A stretch of DNA of 64,000 nucleotides from Ralstonia pickettii (lineage in GTDB: Bacteria > Pseudomonadota > Gammaproteobacteria > Burkholderiales > Burkholderiaceae). Shown here piece after piece: positions 1 through 8,269 of this stretch. The position numbers were made by a program, and so were the translations under genes. The notes under the pieces were generated by a model, which saw nothing but the letters and a program-made list of their open reading frames with translations, was not told where the DNA came from and searched no databases. The number at the start of each line of letters is the position of its first letter. Position 1 is the stretch's first letter. The stretch is from the NCBI RefSeq assembly GCF_000607165.1, contig NZ_JFZG01000004.1, positions 434,001 through 498,000 on the forward strand, given 5' to 3'.

Positions 1-1
1 C

Positions 2-763
2 ACCGGGCGCATCCCGTTCGGCATGGGCACGTACGGCTCGCGTTCGATTGCCGTGGGCGGCTCGGCCATCATGAAGGCACTCGACAAGATCGAAGCCAAA
101 GCCAAGAAGATCGCCGCGCATCTGCTGGAGGCGTCGGCGGAGGACATCGAATTCAAGGATGGCGTCTTCCGCGTGGCCGGCACAGATCGCACCAAGACCT
201 TTGGCGAAGTGGCGCTCACGGCGTACGTGCCGCACAACTACCCGCTCGACAAACTCGAACCGGGGCTGGACGAAAACGCCTTCTACGACCCGACCAACTT
301 CACCTACCCGGCGGGCGCGTACATCTGCGAAGTGGAAGTCGACCCGGATACCGGCGAAGTCCACATCGACCGCTTCGTCGCGGTGGACGATTTCGGCAAC
401 ATCATCAACCCGATGATCGTCGAGGGCCAGGTGCACGGCGGGCTTGGCCAGGGCATCGGGCAGGCGCTGCTCGAAGCGTGCGTGTACGACGAAAATGGCC
501 AGTTGCTGACCGGCTCGTACATGGACTACGCCATGCCGCGTGCCAACGACCTGCCCAGCTTTACGGTGGAGACCGCAAAGGGCACGCCGTGCACGCACAA
601 CCCGCTGGGCGTCAAAGGCTGCGGTGAGGCGGGCGCGATCGGATCGCCGCCGGCCCTGATCAACGCCATCGTCGACGCGCTTGCGCCGCTGGGCGTGAAG
701 GACATCCAGATGCCAGCAACGCCGCATCGTGTCTGGCAAACCATTCAAGCGGCCAAGGCCTAG
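2..763 (+). CDS. Molybdenum hydroxylase large subunit (CoxL/xanthine dehydrogenase family), C-terminal part
   Basis: The frame is open from base 2, so the N-terminal two thirds lie outside the window; about 253 residues remain of a family that is normally near 780-800. The first visible motif, [15 protein letters not shown], and the C-terminal [13 protein letters not shown] match the molybdopterin-binding subunit of CO dehydrogenase/xanthine dehydrogenase-type hydroxylases. The glutamate of GCGEAG is the conserved active-site base of the family. It should form a complex with the FAD subunit encoded 15 bases downstream and with a 2Fe-2S subunit that is not in view. The loop that identifies true CO dehydrogenase is outside the window, so the substrate (CO, aldehyde, purine or N-heterocycle) cannot be named. 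Confidence 0.9.
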   Translation, partial: TGRIPFGMGTYGSRSIAVGGSAIMKALDKIEAKAKKIAAHLLEASAEDIEFKDGVFRVAGTDRTKTFGEVALTAYVPHNYPLDKLEPGLDENAFYDPTNFTYPAGAYICEVEVDPDTGEVHIDRFVAVDDFGNIINPMIVEGQVHGGLGQGIGQALLEACVYDENGQLLTGSYMDYAMPRANDLPSFTVETAKGTPCTHNPLGVKGCGEAGAIGSPPALINAIVDALAPLGVKDIQMPATPHRVWQTIQAAKA

Positions 764-778
764 GCAGAGGAGCGAACC

Positions 779-1585
779 ATGTACGACTTCGAGTACCAGA
801 AAGCCACCGACGCCCAGACCGCCGTCACCGCGCTGAAGACGCACACCGACGCCAAATACCTGGGCGGCGGGCAGAGCCTGCTGGCAGCGATGAAGCTGCG
901 GCTGGCGCAGCCGTCTACGCTGGTGGATGTCACGCGCATTCCGGGCATGTCCGGCATTCGCACACAACCCGGTGTGATTACGGTGGGTGCAGCCACACGC
1001 CATGCCGATGTGGCGGACAACGCGGACATCGCCCGCATGCTGCCCGCGCTGGGGGAACTGGCCGGTGGCATCGGCGACCGCCAGGTGCGCGCGATGGGCA
1101 CGCTCGGCGGGTCGCTTGCCAACAACGACCCGGCGGCGTGCTACCCGGCCGCGGTGCTGGGCCTGAACGCGACCGTGGTCACCGAGCGGCGCAACATCGC
1201 GGCGGACGATTTCTTCCTCGGCATGTATGAGACCGCGCTGGCTGCGGACGAACTCATCACCGAGGTGCAGTTTCCGGTGCCGGACCAGGCGGCCTACGTG
1301 AAATTCCGCAACCCGGCGTCGCGCTTTGCGCTGGTGGGCGTGTTCGTCAGCCGCAAGGGCAGCAACGTGCGTGTGGCGGTCACGGGTGCGGCGCCGTGCG
1401 TGTTCCGTTGCACGCCGCTTGAGCAGGCGCTGGCAGCCAGCTTTACAGCAGAAGCCGCACGCAAGGTGGTGGTGCCCGCCGACGATCTGGTGGGCGATCT
1501 GCATGCCTCGCCGGAATATCGGGCGCACCTCATTCCGGTATTGACAGCGCGCGCGGTTGAGCAGGCATTGGCGCACCATCACTGA
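779..1585 (+). CDS. Molybdenum hydroxylase FAD-binding medium subunit (CoxM-like)
   Basis: This 268-residue protein matches the FAD subunit of CoxSML-type hydroxylases in length and motifs. YLGGGQSLL lies near residue 28 and GTLGGSLANNDPA near residue 106; these are the two pyrophosphate/isoalloxazine-binding loops of the family. It passes electrons from the Fe-S subunit to an external acceptor. It follows the large subunit by 15 bases, and the maturation genes follow it, so all are probably one transcript. The start has AGAGGAG just upstream. The gene order L-M-D-E-F is as in CO dehydrogenase clusters, but related hydroxylases use the same layout. Confidence 0.9.
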   Translation: MYDFEYQKATDAQTAVTALKTHTDAKYLGGGQSLLAAMKLRLAQPSTLVDVTRIPGMSGIRTQPGVITVGAATRHADVADNADIARMLPALGELAGGIGDRQVRAMGTLGGSLANNDPAACYPAAVLGLNATVVTERRNIAADDFFLGMYETALAADELITEVQFPVPDQAAYVKFRNPASRFALVGVFVSRKGSNVRVAVTGAAPCVFRCTPLEQALAASFTAEAARKVVVPADDLVGDLHASPEYRAHLIPVLTARAVEQALAHHH

Positions 1586-1605
1586 GCACACCGCCAAGGA
1601 ACGGC

Positions 1606-2502
1606 ATGCCGGTCGATTCCATCGACAACTGCATCGCGCAACTGCAAGGCCAGGGTTATTTCGCCAGCCGTGAGCTGGCCACGGCCTTGTTTCTTGCATT
1701 GCGCATGCAGCGGCCGCTGTTTCTGGAAGGCGAACCCGGCGTCGGCAAGACCGAGCTGGCGAAGGCGGCGGCCGGGCTGCTCGGCACGTCGCTGCTGCGG
1801 CTGCAGTGTTACGAAGGGCTCGACACCGCCAGCGCGCTCTATGAATGGGATTACCCGCGCCAGATCATGGCGCTGCGCCTGGCCGAGGCCGCCGGTGAGA
1901 AGCCACGCGCCGACACGCTCTACCGCGATGAATTCCTCCTCAAGCGCCCGTTGCTGCAGGCGCTGCTGCCCGACACCGCCCATCCCGACACACCGCGCGT
2001 TCTCCTGATCGACGAGATCGACCGCGCAGATGAACCCTTCGAGGCTTTTCTGATGGAGCTGCTGTCCGACTTCCAGGTGTCGATTCCGGAGTTCGGCACG
2101 GTACGCGCGCAGGTGATTCCGCTGGTCATCATGACGTCCAACCGCACGCGCGAGGTGCATGACGCGCTCAAGCGGCGCTGCCTGTATCAATGGATTGGCT
2201 ACCCGGATAAGGCACGAGAGCTGCAGATCGTGGCGCAGCGCGCGCCCGAAACCGCTGCCCGCCTGCAGCAGCGTGCGGTCGATTTCGTGCACCGCCTGCG
2301 CGGTATCGACCTGTTCAAGGCGCCGGGCATTGCCGAAGCCATCGACTGGTGCCGCGCCTTGGCGGCGCTGAACGTGACCGAGCTTGATCCGCAGTCCGTG
2401 CAGGACACGCTGGGCGTGCTGCTCAAGTACCAGGACGACCTGGCGCGCGTCGATACGCAAACCATCGAGCAACTGCTGGCCGCGCCTGCGCTGCCGGAGT
2501 AA
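1606..2502 (+). CDS. MoxR-family AAA+ ATPase (CoxD-like maturation factor)
   Basis: A 298-residue AAA+ protein with Walker A GEPGVGKTEL near residue 42 and Walker B VLLIDEIDRAD near residue 132. MoxR ATPases act as chaperones with a von Willebrand A partner, and here that partner is the next gene, 3 bases away. In CO dehydrogenase clusters CoxD helps assemble the Cu/Mo centre; for non-CO hydroxylases an equivalent cofactor-maturation role is likely. It follows the FAD subunit by 20 bases, preceded by CAAGGAACGGC as ribosome site. The role is inferred from family and context. Confidence 0.87.
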   Translation: MPVDSIDNCIAQLQGQGYFASRELATALFLALRMQRPLFLEGEPGVGKTELAKAAAGLLGTSLLRLQCYEGLDTASALYEWDYPRQIMALRLAEAAGEKPRADTLYRDEFLLKRPLLQALLPDTAHPDTPRVLLIDEIDRADEPFEAFLMELLSDFQVSIPEFGTVRAQVIPLVIMTSNRTREVHDALKRRCLYQWIGYPDKARELQIVAQRAPETAARLQQRAVDFVHRLRGIDLFKAPGIAEAIDWCRALAALNVTELDPQSVQDTLGVLLKYQDDLARVDTQTIEQLLAAPALPE

Positions 2503-2505
2503 GGC

Positions 2506-4404
2506 ATGCACGCGACATTGCCAACGCAGGTCCCGATGCTGGCGCGCAACGTGACGCATTTCGTGCGGCTGCTGCGCAACGCCGGCATGCCGCTGGCGCC
2601 CTCGCGCGCCGTGGATGCCATCGAAGCCCTGAGCCATATCGACATTGGCCGCCGCGACGACGTAAAGGCCGCGCTCTCTGCCCTGCTCGTTTCGCACCCC
2701 GACGAACGCACGCTGTTCGATGCGGCCTTCAACGTGTTCTGGCGCGATCCGGATTGGGAAGGCAAGCTGCGCGCCCTGCTGCTGCCCAAGGTGCGTGGCG
2801 GCATTCCCGCAGCGCGCAGCAACCGCCTGGCCGATGCCCTGCGCGCGCAACCGTCGACCAACCTTCCGCCGGGACCGAAGCCCGATGGCGAACGCCATGA
2901 CATCGTGGCGCCGCTGGCGTTCTCTGCAAACGAAGCCTTGCGCACGCGTGATTTCGACACGCTCAACGCTGCGGAATGGCGCACGCTGCAACACATGATC
3001 CGCCGCCGGCGCGTCCATCTGGCGCAGGAGCGCACGCGCCGGCTCAAAGCTGCTTCGCGCGGGCGCCATCCAGACCTGCGTGCGACCGCCCGCCAGGCCG
3101 TGCGCGCCGGCGGCGAATGGACCGGGTGGAAATACCGCCAACCCGTCGATCGCACACCGCCGCTGGTGCTGCTGCTCGATATCTCGGGCTCGATGAGTCG
3201 TTATTCCCGGGCCGTGCTGTATTACTGCCATGCGCTGGTGCAGTCCCGCGAGCGCATCCAGGCCTTCCTGTTCGGCACGCGGCTGACGAATGTCTCGCGG
3301 CAGTTGCGCGAGCGCGATCCGGATGTCGCCGTGCAAGCCATCGCGCAGCTTGTGCCGGACTGGTCGGGCGGCACGCGCATCGGCACAGCGCTGGCGGAAT
3401 TCAATCGCCAATGGGCGCGCCGCACGCTGTCCGGCCGTGCCACTGTCCTGCTCGTGACGGATGGACTCGACCACGAGCACATCGACCTGCTCGACACCGA
3501 GATGGCGCGCCTGGCGCGCTTTGCCCATCGCATCGTCTGGCTCAACCCGCTGCTGCGCTTTGCCGGATTTGAGCCGCGGGCACGTGGTGTGCGGGCCATC
3601 CTGCCGCATGTCGATGTGATGGTGCCAGCGCACCATTTCGACAGCCTGGCTGCGCTGGAGCACGAATTGGCGCATGCTCGCCGCACGCGCACCCCCGCCC
3701 CCAACCTCAGCCCCATCGACCGCGCCATGGAACTGACCCAGACCCATCTCCTGCCCGTTCCCCTCCAGACCGCCTGGGACGCGCTGAACGACCCAGCCGT
3801 GCTGCAACGTTGCATTCCCGGCTGCGAGAGCATCACCGCCGCCGAGGAAAGCGCCAACCCCGCCTACGATGTCGCCATGACCGCCACCGTCGGGCCCGTC
3901 AAGGCGCGCTTCAAGGGACGCATGGAACTGGCCGACGTGGCGCCGCCGCGCAGCTACACGCTGCATTTCGACGGCCAGGGCGGCGCAGCCGGCTTCGGCA
4001 AAGGCAGCGCGCAGGTGCAACTCACACCCGAAGGCCCCACGGTCACGCGGCTTTCTTACATGGCAACCGCGCAGGTGGGCGGCAAGCTTGCGCAAATTGG
4101 CTCGCGGCTCATCGACGGTGCCGCACGCAAGCTGGCTGACGAGTTCTTCCAGCGTTTTGCGGCAGAGTTCGGCCCCGCAGATACGGCTGTCGCCGACGGA
4201 CATGCCGCGCCGCCCGTCGACGGCATGCCGGCCACGCAGGCAATTCCCGACCTCGCGGCCGGCCAACTCCAGGCCCACGGTGCACCGCCGGGCGCCGCAC
4301 CCAACGTCAGCCCCGCGCTGCAGCCGCGTAACCCTTGGCCGTGGATTATCGTGGGGCTGGTGGCCGTGGCGGCCGCCTACCTGTTTTTGCACCACGGGGC
4401 ATAA
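2506..4404 (+). CDS. CoxE-like VWA protein fused to a CoxG-like SRPBCC domain with C-terminal membrane anchor
   Basis: One uninterrupted 632-residue frame. Residues 1 to about 400 are a CoxE-type von Willebrand A protein with MIDAS motif DISGSMS near residue 224. From residue 408 (an internal ATG at 3727) the sequence becomes a CoxG-type SRPBCC domain with LNDPAVLQRCIPGCE and GPVKARFKG, then a Pro/Ala-rich linker and one transmembrane helix (WPWIIVGLVAVAAAYLF) at the C terminus. CoxE is the partner of the MoxR ATPase just upstream; CoxG is thought to recruit the hydroxylase to the membrane. In CO dehydrogenase operons these are usually separate genes. Internal initiation at 3727 could also yield a free CoxG, or a stop may have been lost. 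Confidence 0.85.
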   Translation: MHATLPTQVPMLARNVTHFVRLLRNAGMPLAPSRAVDAIEALSHIDIGRRDDVKAALSALLVSHPDERTLFDAAFNVFWRDPDWEGKLRALLLPKVRGGIPAARSNRLADALRAQPSTNLPPGPKPDGERHDIVAPLAFSANEALRTRDFDTLNAAEWRTLQHMIRRRRVHLAQERTRRLKAASRGRHPDLRATARQAVRAGGEWTGWKYRQPVDRTPPLVLLLDISGSMSRYSRAVLYYCHALVQSRERIQAFLFGTRLTNVSRQLRERDPDVAVQAIAQLVPDWSGGTRIGTALAEFNRQWARRTLSGRATVLLVTDGLDHEHIDLLDTEMARLARFAHRIVWLNPLLRFAGFEPRARGVRAILPHVDVMVPAHHFDSLAALEHELAHARRTRTPAPNLSPIDRAMELTQTHLLPVPLQTAWDALNDPAVLQRCIPGCESITAAEESANPAYDVAMTATVGPVKARFKGRMELADVAPPRSYTLHFDGQGGAAGFGKGSAQVQLTPEGPTVTRLSYMATAQVGGKLAQIGSRLIDGAARKLADEFFQRFAAEFGPADTAVADGHAAPPVDGMPATQAIPDLAAGQLQAHGAPPGAAPNVSPALQPRNPWPWIIVGLVAVAAAYLFLHHGA

Positions 4405-4459
4405 TCGGTGCATCCCCGCAACAAAACCATCAAGCGCGCGAAAGCGCAGCCAACGCATC

Positions 4460-5491
4460 ATGGACAGCGTCGATCTTGAAGTCTTGAAAACCAGCGTGCG
4501 CTGGCTGGAACAGGGGCGGCGTGTGCTGCTCGTCACGGTGGTCAAAACGTGGGGCTCGTCGCCACGGCCCGAAGGCGCAATGCTCGCGCTGCGCGATGAC
4601 GGCGTGGTCATCGGCTCGGTTTCAGGCGGCTGCATTGAAGACGACCTCATCAACCGCGTGCGCCGTGAAGGGCTGCATTACACCAAGCCCGAAGCCGTCA
4701 AATACGGCATCAGCGCTGAAGAAGCGCACCGCTTTGGCCTGCCCTGCGGCGGCACGCTGCAACTCGTGCTGGAGCCCCTGAACGCCTCCAGCGGGATCGA
4801 AGCGTTGCTGCGGGCCGTGGAAGCCGGTCAGCTCGTCGCGCGCACGCTGGACATGGCGACCGGCGCCTCGACGCTGCAGCACGCTACCGTCACCGATGGC
4901 CTGCAGTTTGACGAAGTGCGCCTCGTGACGATTCACGGGCCGCGCTACCGGATGCTCGTCATCGGCGCGGGACAGCTCTCGCGCTACCTGTGCCAGATCG
5001 CCGTGGGTCTGGACTACCAGGTCACCGTCTGCGACCCGCGCGAGGAATACAGCGAAGAGTGGTCGATCCCTGGCGTGGCCATGGTCCGCACCATGCCCGA
5101 CGATACGGTGATGGCCATGAAGCTCGACGAGCGCTGCGCCGTCATCGCCCTCACGCACGACCCCAAGCTCGATGACCTCGCGCTCATGGAGGCGCTCAAG
5201 ACGCCGGCCTTCTACGTCGGCGCGCTCGGCAGCCGCCGCAACAACGCCAACCGCCGGGAGCGGCTGAAGGAATTCGATCTGAGCGATGCCGAGTTGGCGC
5301 GCCTGCATGGCCCGGTCGGAATCTACATCGGCAGCCGTACGCCGCCGGAAATCGCCATCTCGATCCTGGCCGAAGTCACGGCTGCCAAGAACGGCGTGTC
5401 GCTGCCGACCATCCTGCAAGTCGAGGGCGCCAAGGCCGCGCGCGAGATTGCTGCCAATGCCACGTCGAGCTGCGCAGTGCCGCAAACTTGA
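4460..5491 (+). CDS. XdhC/CoxF-family molybdenum cofactor insertion factor
   Basis: A 343-residue XdhC-family protein. The N-terminal XdhC domain includes WGSSPRPEGAML and SGGCIEDDLI. The C-terminal Rossmann domain starts at VIGAGQLSRYL near residue 165, and GALGSRRNNANRRERL is the family signature near the end. XdhC proteins bind molybdenum cofactor, help sulfurate it and load it into hydroxylases, which fits the upstream large and medium subunits. ATG at 4460 is chosen because the family N terminus begins there; the frame is open further upstream over the end of the CoxE-CoxG gene. The ribosome site is weak. It is the last gene of the hydroxylase operon. Confidence 0.87.
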   Translation: MDSVDLEVLKTSVRWLEQGRRVLLVTVVKTWGSSPRPEGAMLALRDDGVVIGSVSGGCIEDDLINRVRREGLHYTKPEAVKYGISAEEAHRFGLPCGGTLQLVLEPLNASSGIEALLRAVEAGQLVARTLDMATGASTLQHATVTDGLQFDEVRLVTIHGPRYRMLVIGAGQLSRYLCQIAVGLDYQVTVCDPREEYSEEWSIPGVAMVRTMPDDTVMAMKLDERCAVIALTHDPKLDDLALMEALKTPAFYVGALGSRRNNANRRERLKEFDLSDAELARLHGPVGIYIGSRTPPEIAISILAEVTAAKNGVSLPTILQVEGAKAAREIAANATSSCAVPQT

Positions 5492-5764
5492 GTCAACCCT
5501 CTGATGGAATGGGGTGCTGAAAGGCACCTGAAAGGTTACATTCTTATAAATCGCTGATTGTGCGCAGGTTTCGGCCGCATCGCGTCACGCGAATCTTGCG
5601 GCCCGCGAACCCCGTTTCGTGTGCGCGGCTTCATCTGGCACGATTTGCCCCTCCCTGCCTCGAGCGTGCTGCCGATACGCGCCTCGCCGGTGCGGCAGCG
5701 GCAGTGTTGTTTGCAAGCGGGTTGGTCGCCCGTTTTGCCACCCAAGGGATTCAAGTTTTCTCGC

Positions 5765-6868
5765 ATGAGTATTTTGCTAACCGGTGCGACCGGGTTCGTA
5801 GGCGGCGCCATTGCCGCCAATCTGGCAGCCAAAGGTTTGCTGGCCGACACACGCTTTGCCGTGCGCGGTGACACGCCCGCAGAAGGGTTGGCGCGGCTGC
5901 GCAGCAACCTGCGCCGCTTCGAGTTTGCACAGGGCACGCTGGACGGCATTACGGAATCGCAGATCGTGCCGTTCGACCTGCGAGACGCGGGTGCCGCCAA
6001 GCTGGGCGATCCGGAAATCATCATCAACTGCGCGGCGCTGGCAACGTTCTCAAACCATCCGTCGCTGTGGGAAACCAACGTGGAGGGCGTGCTGGCGCTG
6101 GGCCGACTGGCGGCGCAGGGCAAACGCCTGAAGCGATTCCTGCAGATCGGCACGGCCATGTCGTGCGGCCAGTTGGCGGATCGCCATGTCAGCGAAAGCT
6201 GGGATGTCCCCCCGCTGGAGCAGCACGCGGTGCCTTACACGTATTCCAAGGGCATGGCCGAGCTGAAGCTTCGCGAAGACGTGCCCGAACTGCCATTGGT
6301 GGTGGTGCGGCCGTCCATCGTGGTGGGTCATAGCACGCTGGGGTGTGAGCCCTCGGGCAGTATTTTCTGGATGCTGCGCATGGTGGCGCTGCTGGAGACA
6401 TTCAGCTGTCGCTTGTCCGACCGCGTCGACATCCTGCCCGTGGACGACTGCGCCGAGGCCATCGTGCAGTTGTCGACCAAGCCCACGCTTGCGCACGACC
6501 TGTATCACATCAGTGCCGGCGACGCGAACTCCGAGCGCATCGAAACGCTGTACCCGCGCTTCAAGCGTTGCAAGACGCCGGAAGAAGATGCCCAGGCGCT
6601 GGCCGGCTACGTGTATCAGGAAAAAATCGCCGAGAAAGCTTTGGCGCGTAAATTCCTGAGCCTGACGGGCGACGGCAACGTGCGACTGGTCGCGCGCTGC
6701 ATCCACCTGTATGCCAAGTTCGCCAGCATGAGCTACGTGTTCGACAACACGCGGCTGGTGCAGGAGACCGGCTTTCAGCCGCGCTCCCTGCTCGCTTACC
6801 TCGACCGCTGCCTCGAAACGTCGGACGCCGTGCCGATCCCCGAGCAGATGCAGTGGGACTATAAGTAG
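5765..6868 (+). CDS. NAD(P)-dependent reductase/epimerase of the extended SDR type (acyl reductase-like)
   Basis: A 367-residue protein opening with MSILLTGATGFVGGAIA, the TGxxGxxG nucleotide-binding loop of extended short-chain dehydrogenases. The probable catalytic tyrosine and lysine are in YTYSKGMAE near residue 163. The overall layout (N-terminal Rossmann domain, NVEGV segment, C-terminal substrate domain) resembles thioester reductase or fatty acyl reductase domains more than sugar epimerases. It stands alone, 273 bases after the hydroxylase operon, and its substrate cannot be read from context. The frame is open upstream to about 5558, but the Rossmann start fixes ATG 5765. The upstream gap holds an AT-rich stretch (TTCTTATAAAT near 5541) that may be a -10 element. 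Confidence 0.7.
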   Translation: MSILLTGATGFVGGAIAANLAAKGLLADTRFAVRGDTPAEGLARLRSNLRRFEFAQGTLDGITESQIVPFDLRDAGAAKLGDPEIIINCAALATFSNHPSLWETNVEGVLALGRLAAQGKRLKRFLQIGTAMSCGQLADRHVSESWDVPPLEQHAVPYTYSKGMAELKLREDVPELPLVVVRPSIVVGHSTLGCEPSGSIFWMLRMVALLETFSCRLSDRVDILPVDDCAEAIVQLSTKPTLAHDLYHISAGDANSERIETLYPRFKRCKTPEEDAQALAGYVYQEKIAEKALARKFLSLTGDGNVRLVARCIHLYAKFASMSYVFDNTRLVQETGFQPRSLLAYLDRCLETSDAVPIPEQMQWDYK

Positions 6869-6967
6869 CCGTCCGGCTTCCCGGGCTCGCACGGCGTGTC
6901 ATGGCGCCGTGCTATAACCATCGGCGCCCTTCACCAAGACTCCGGTCTACACAACAAGGAGCCGCCG

Positions 6968-7690
6968 ATGACGCTGCAAGCCATCGCCCATCTCAATGTC
7001 GCCACGCTGGTGGATTCGTTCATCAGCCTTGCCTCGGCCTTTGCGCTTGGGTCGCTGATCGGCTTCGAGCGGCAGGTCAGACAGCGGACTGCAGGGCTGC
7101 GCACCAACGCGCTGGTGGCGGTGGCGGCATCGGCATTCGTCGACATGGCCGCGCAGATCGGCACCGCATCGGACACCACCCGCGTGATCGCTTATGTGGT
7201 TTCGGGCGTCGGCTTTCTGGGTGCCGGCACGATCATGAAGGAAGGGCTGAACGTGCGCGGCCTGAACACCGCCGCCACGCTGTGGGGCTCGGCGGCTGTG
7301 GGTGCGGCGGCAGGCTCCGATCTTGTTGGCCAAGCCATTCTGATTACGCTGTTCGTGCTGGCCTCCAACATCCTGCTGCGGCCCGTGGTGGACCGCATCA
7401 ACCGCACGCCGCTGGACAATCAGGCCAGCGAAGTCACGTACACGATGTGCGTCATCTCCACGAGCGAGCGCCAGAAAGAAGCGCTTGCCGATCTGGAACG
7501 TCTGCTCGAAGAAGCCAGCTACCCGATCAGCGATCTGTCAGTCGAACCCTTTGGCGACGACCACGTAGAAATTGAAGCCATGCTGATGTCGACTGCGGTG
7601 AATGCCGCCGAGCTGGATCGCATCGTCACCGCGCTGCAATCGCAGCCGCACATTGCTCAGGCCTTCTGGAACCCGAGCACGACGGAATAA
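6968..7690 (+). CDS. MgtC/SapB-family inner-membrane protein
   Basis: A 240-residue protein with an MgtC-type N-terminal membrane domain: ALGSLIGFERQVRQRTAGLRT, then VVSGVGFLGAGTIMKEG and NTAATLWGSAAVG, covering about four or five hydrophobic helices. A soluble C-terminal ACT-like region follows from about residue 155. MgtC proteins are linked to survival at low magnesium and inside phagocytes through effects on ATP synthase and phosphate uptake; the exact role of this homologue is not visible. ATG 6968 follows AAGGAGCCGCCG, a good ribosome site. It converges with the next gene, with a 17-base gap. Confidence 0.83.
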   Translation: MTLQAIAHLNVATLVDSFISLASAFALGSLIGFERQVRQRTAGLRTNALVAVAASAFVDMAAQIGTASDTTRVIAYVVSGVGFLGAGTIMKEGLNVRGLNTAATLWGSAAVGAAAGSDLVGQAILITLFVLASNILLRPVVDRINRTPLDNQASEVTYTMCVISTSERQKEALADLERLLEEASYPISDLSVEPFGDDHVEIEAMLMSTAVNAAELDRIVTALQSQPHIAQAFWNPSTTE

Positions 7691-7707
7691 GCGGGTCAAC
7701 GCGCGGG

Positions 7708-8175
7708 TCAAAGCTCCTGGCTCGCCGCTAGCGCAAAGATCTTCGCCCAGCGCCTCGCTTCGTGGCGGTTGCGCATCGGGATCGACCAATCTGCCTGCGC
7801 CTGATGCTTCAGGCGCAGCGCCAGCGTCCAGGCACCTTCGCGTTCAACCGCATCGGCGCCGGCAATATCGGCGAAGAGAAAGCGCGCGCTTTGCCCGTGC
7901 AACTGCAGCGTCCCGCGTTTCTGTTCGGCATCGACCGCGACCTGCCCCCAGCTTGCGCTGAGCGACACGATCCGCTGCCCTTTCACGTTCACGCCATGAA
8001 CGGCACGGTAACGCCGGATGAAGGTGATGACTGCGCCGGCCAGCAGCGCCACGGCAAGCAGCACCGCCGCGCTGCCCGCCAACGCGCCGTAAGTTGCGGC
8101 AACCCCCGCATACAGCCGGACTGCGCCATAAATCAGCAGACCAACCAGCGCGAGCGCGGCAATGATGAACGGCAT
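7708..8175 (-). CDS. Hypothetical two-helix inner-membrane protein
   Basis: A 155-residue protein of no family I can name. The first 50 residues form two hydrophobic helices (FIIAALALVGLLIYGAVRL, then AVLLAVALLAGAVITFI). Residues 51 to 155 look soluble and beta-rich, ending in an amphipathic helix RNRHEARRWAKIFALAAS. The layout of a short hydrophobic anchor followed by a small cytoplasmic beta domain resembles bacterial PH-like or YcxB-type membrane proteins, but no diagnostic motif supports that. It is a single gene between convergent MgtC and the chemotaxis receptor, transcribed in the same direction as the receptor. Confidence 0.6.
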   Translation of the reverse strand: MPFIIAALALVGLLIYGAVRLYAGVAATYGALAGSAAVLLAVALLAGAVITFIRRYRAVHGVNVKGQRIVSLSASWGQVAVDAEQKRGTLQLHGQSARFLFADIAGADAVEREGAWTLALRLKHQAQADWSIPMRNRHEARRWAKIFALAASQEL

Positions 8176-8244
8176 GAGGCGACTCCTTGAATGGACCAGT
8201 CGGTTATATCAACCGAAACGGCGCTCAAGGCAAGTCTTTAGCGT

Positions 8245-8264
8245 GCCCCGTGCATCGACGGGGC
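8245..8264 (-). terminator. Hairpin after the chemotaxis receptor gene
   Basis: GCCCCGT-N6-ACGGGGC forms a seven-pair stem directly after the receptor stop codon. No T tract follows on the minus strand, so it may protect the 3' end rather than terminate. Confidence 0.3.
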
Positions 8265-8269
8265 CAACA

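Noticed and set aside
1579-4653. A very long minus-strand open frame (about 1,020 codons) opposite the MoxR and CoxE-CoxG genes
   Set aside because: It is antisense to genes with clear family motifs, its translation is Arg/Gly/His-rich without domain pattern, and such frames are common in GC-rich DNA.
5513-5528. Hairpin GGTGC-N6-GCACC after the XdhC-family gene
   Set aside because: Short stem without a T tract; too weak to call a terminator.
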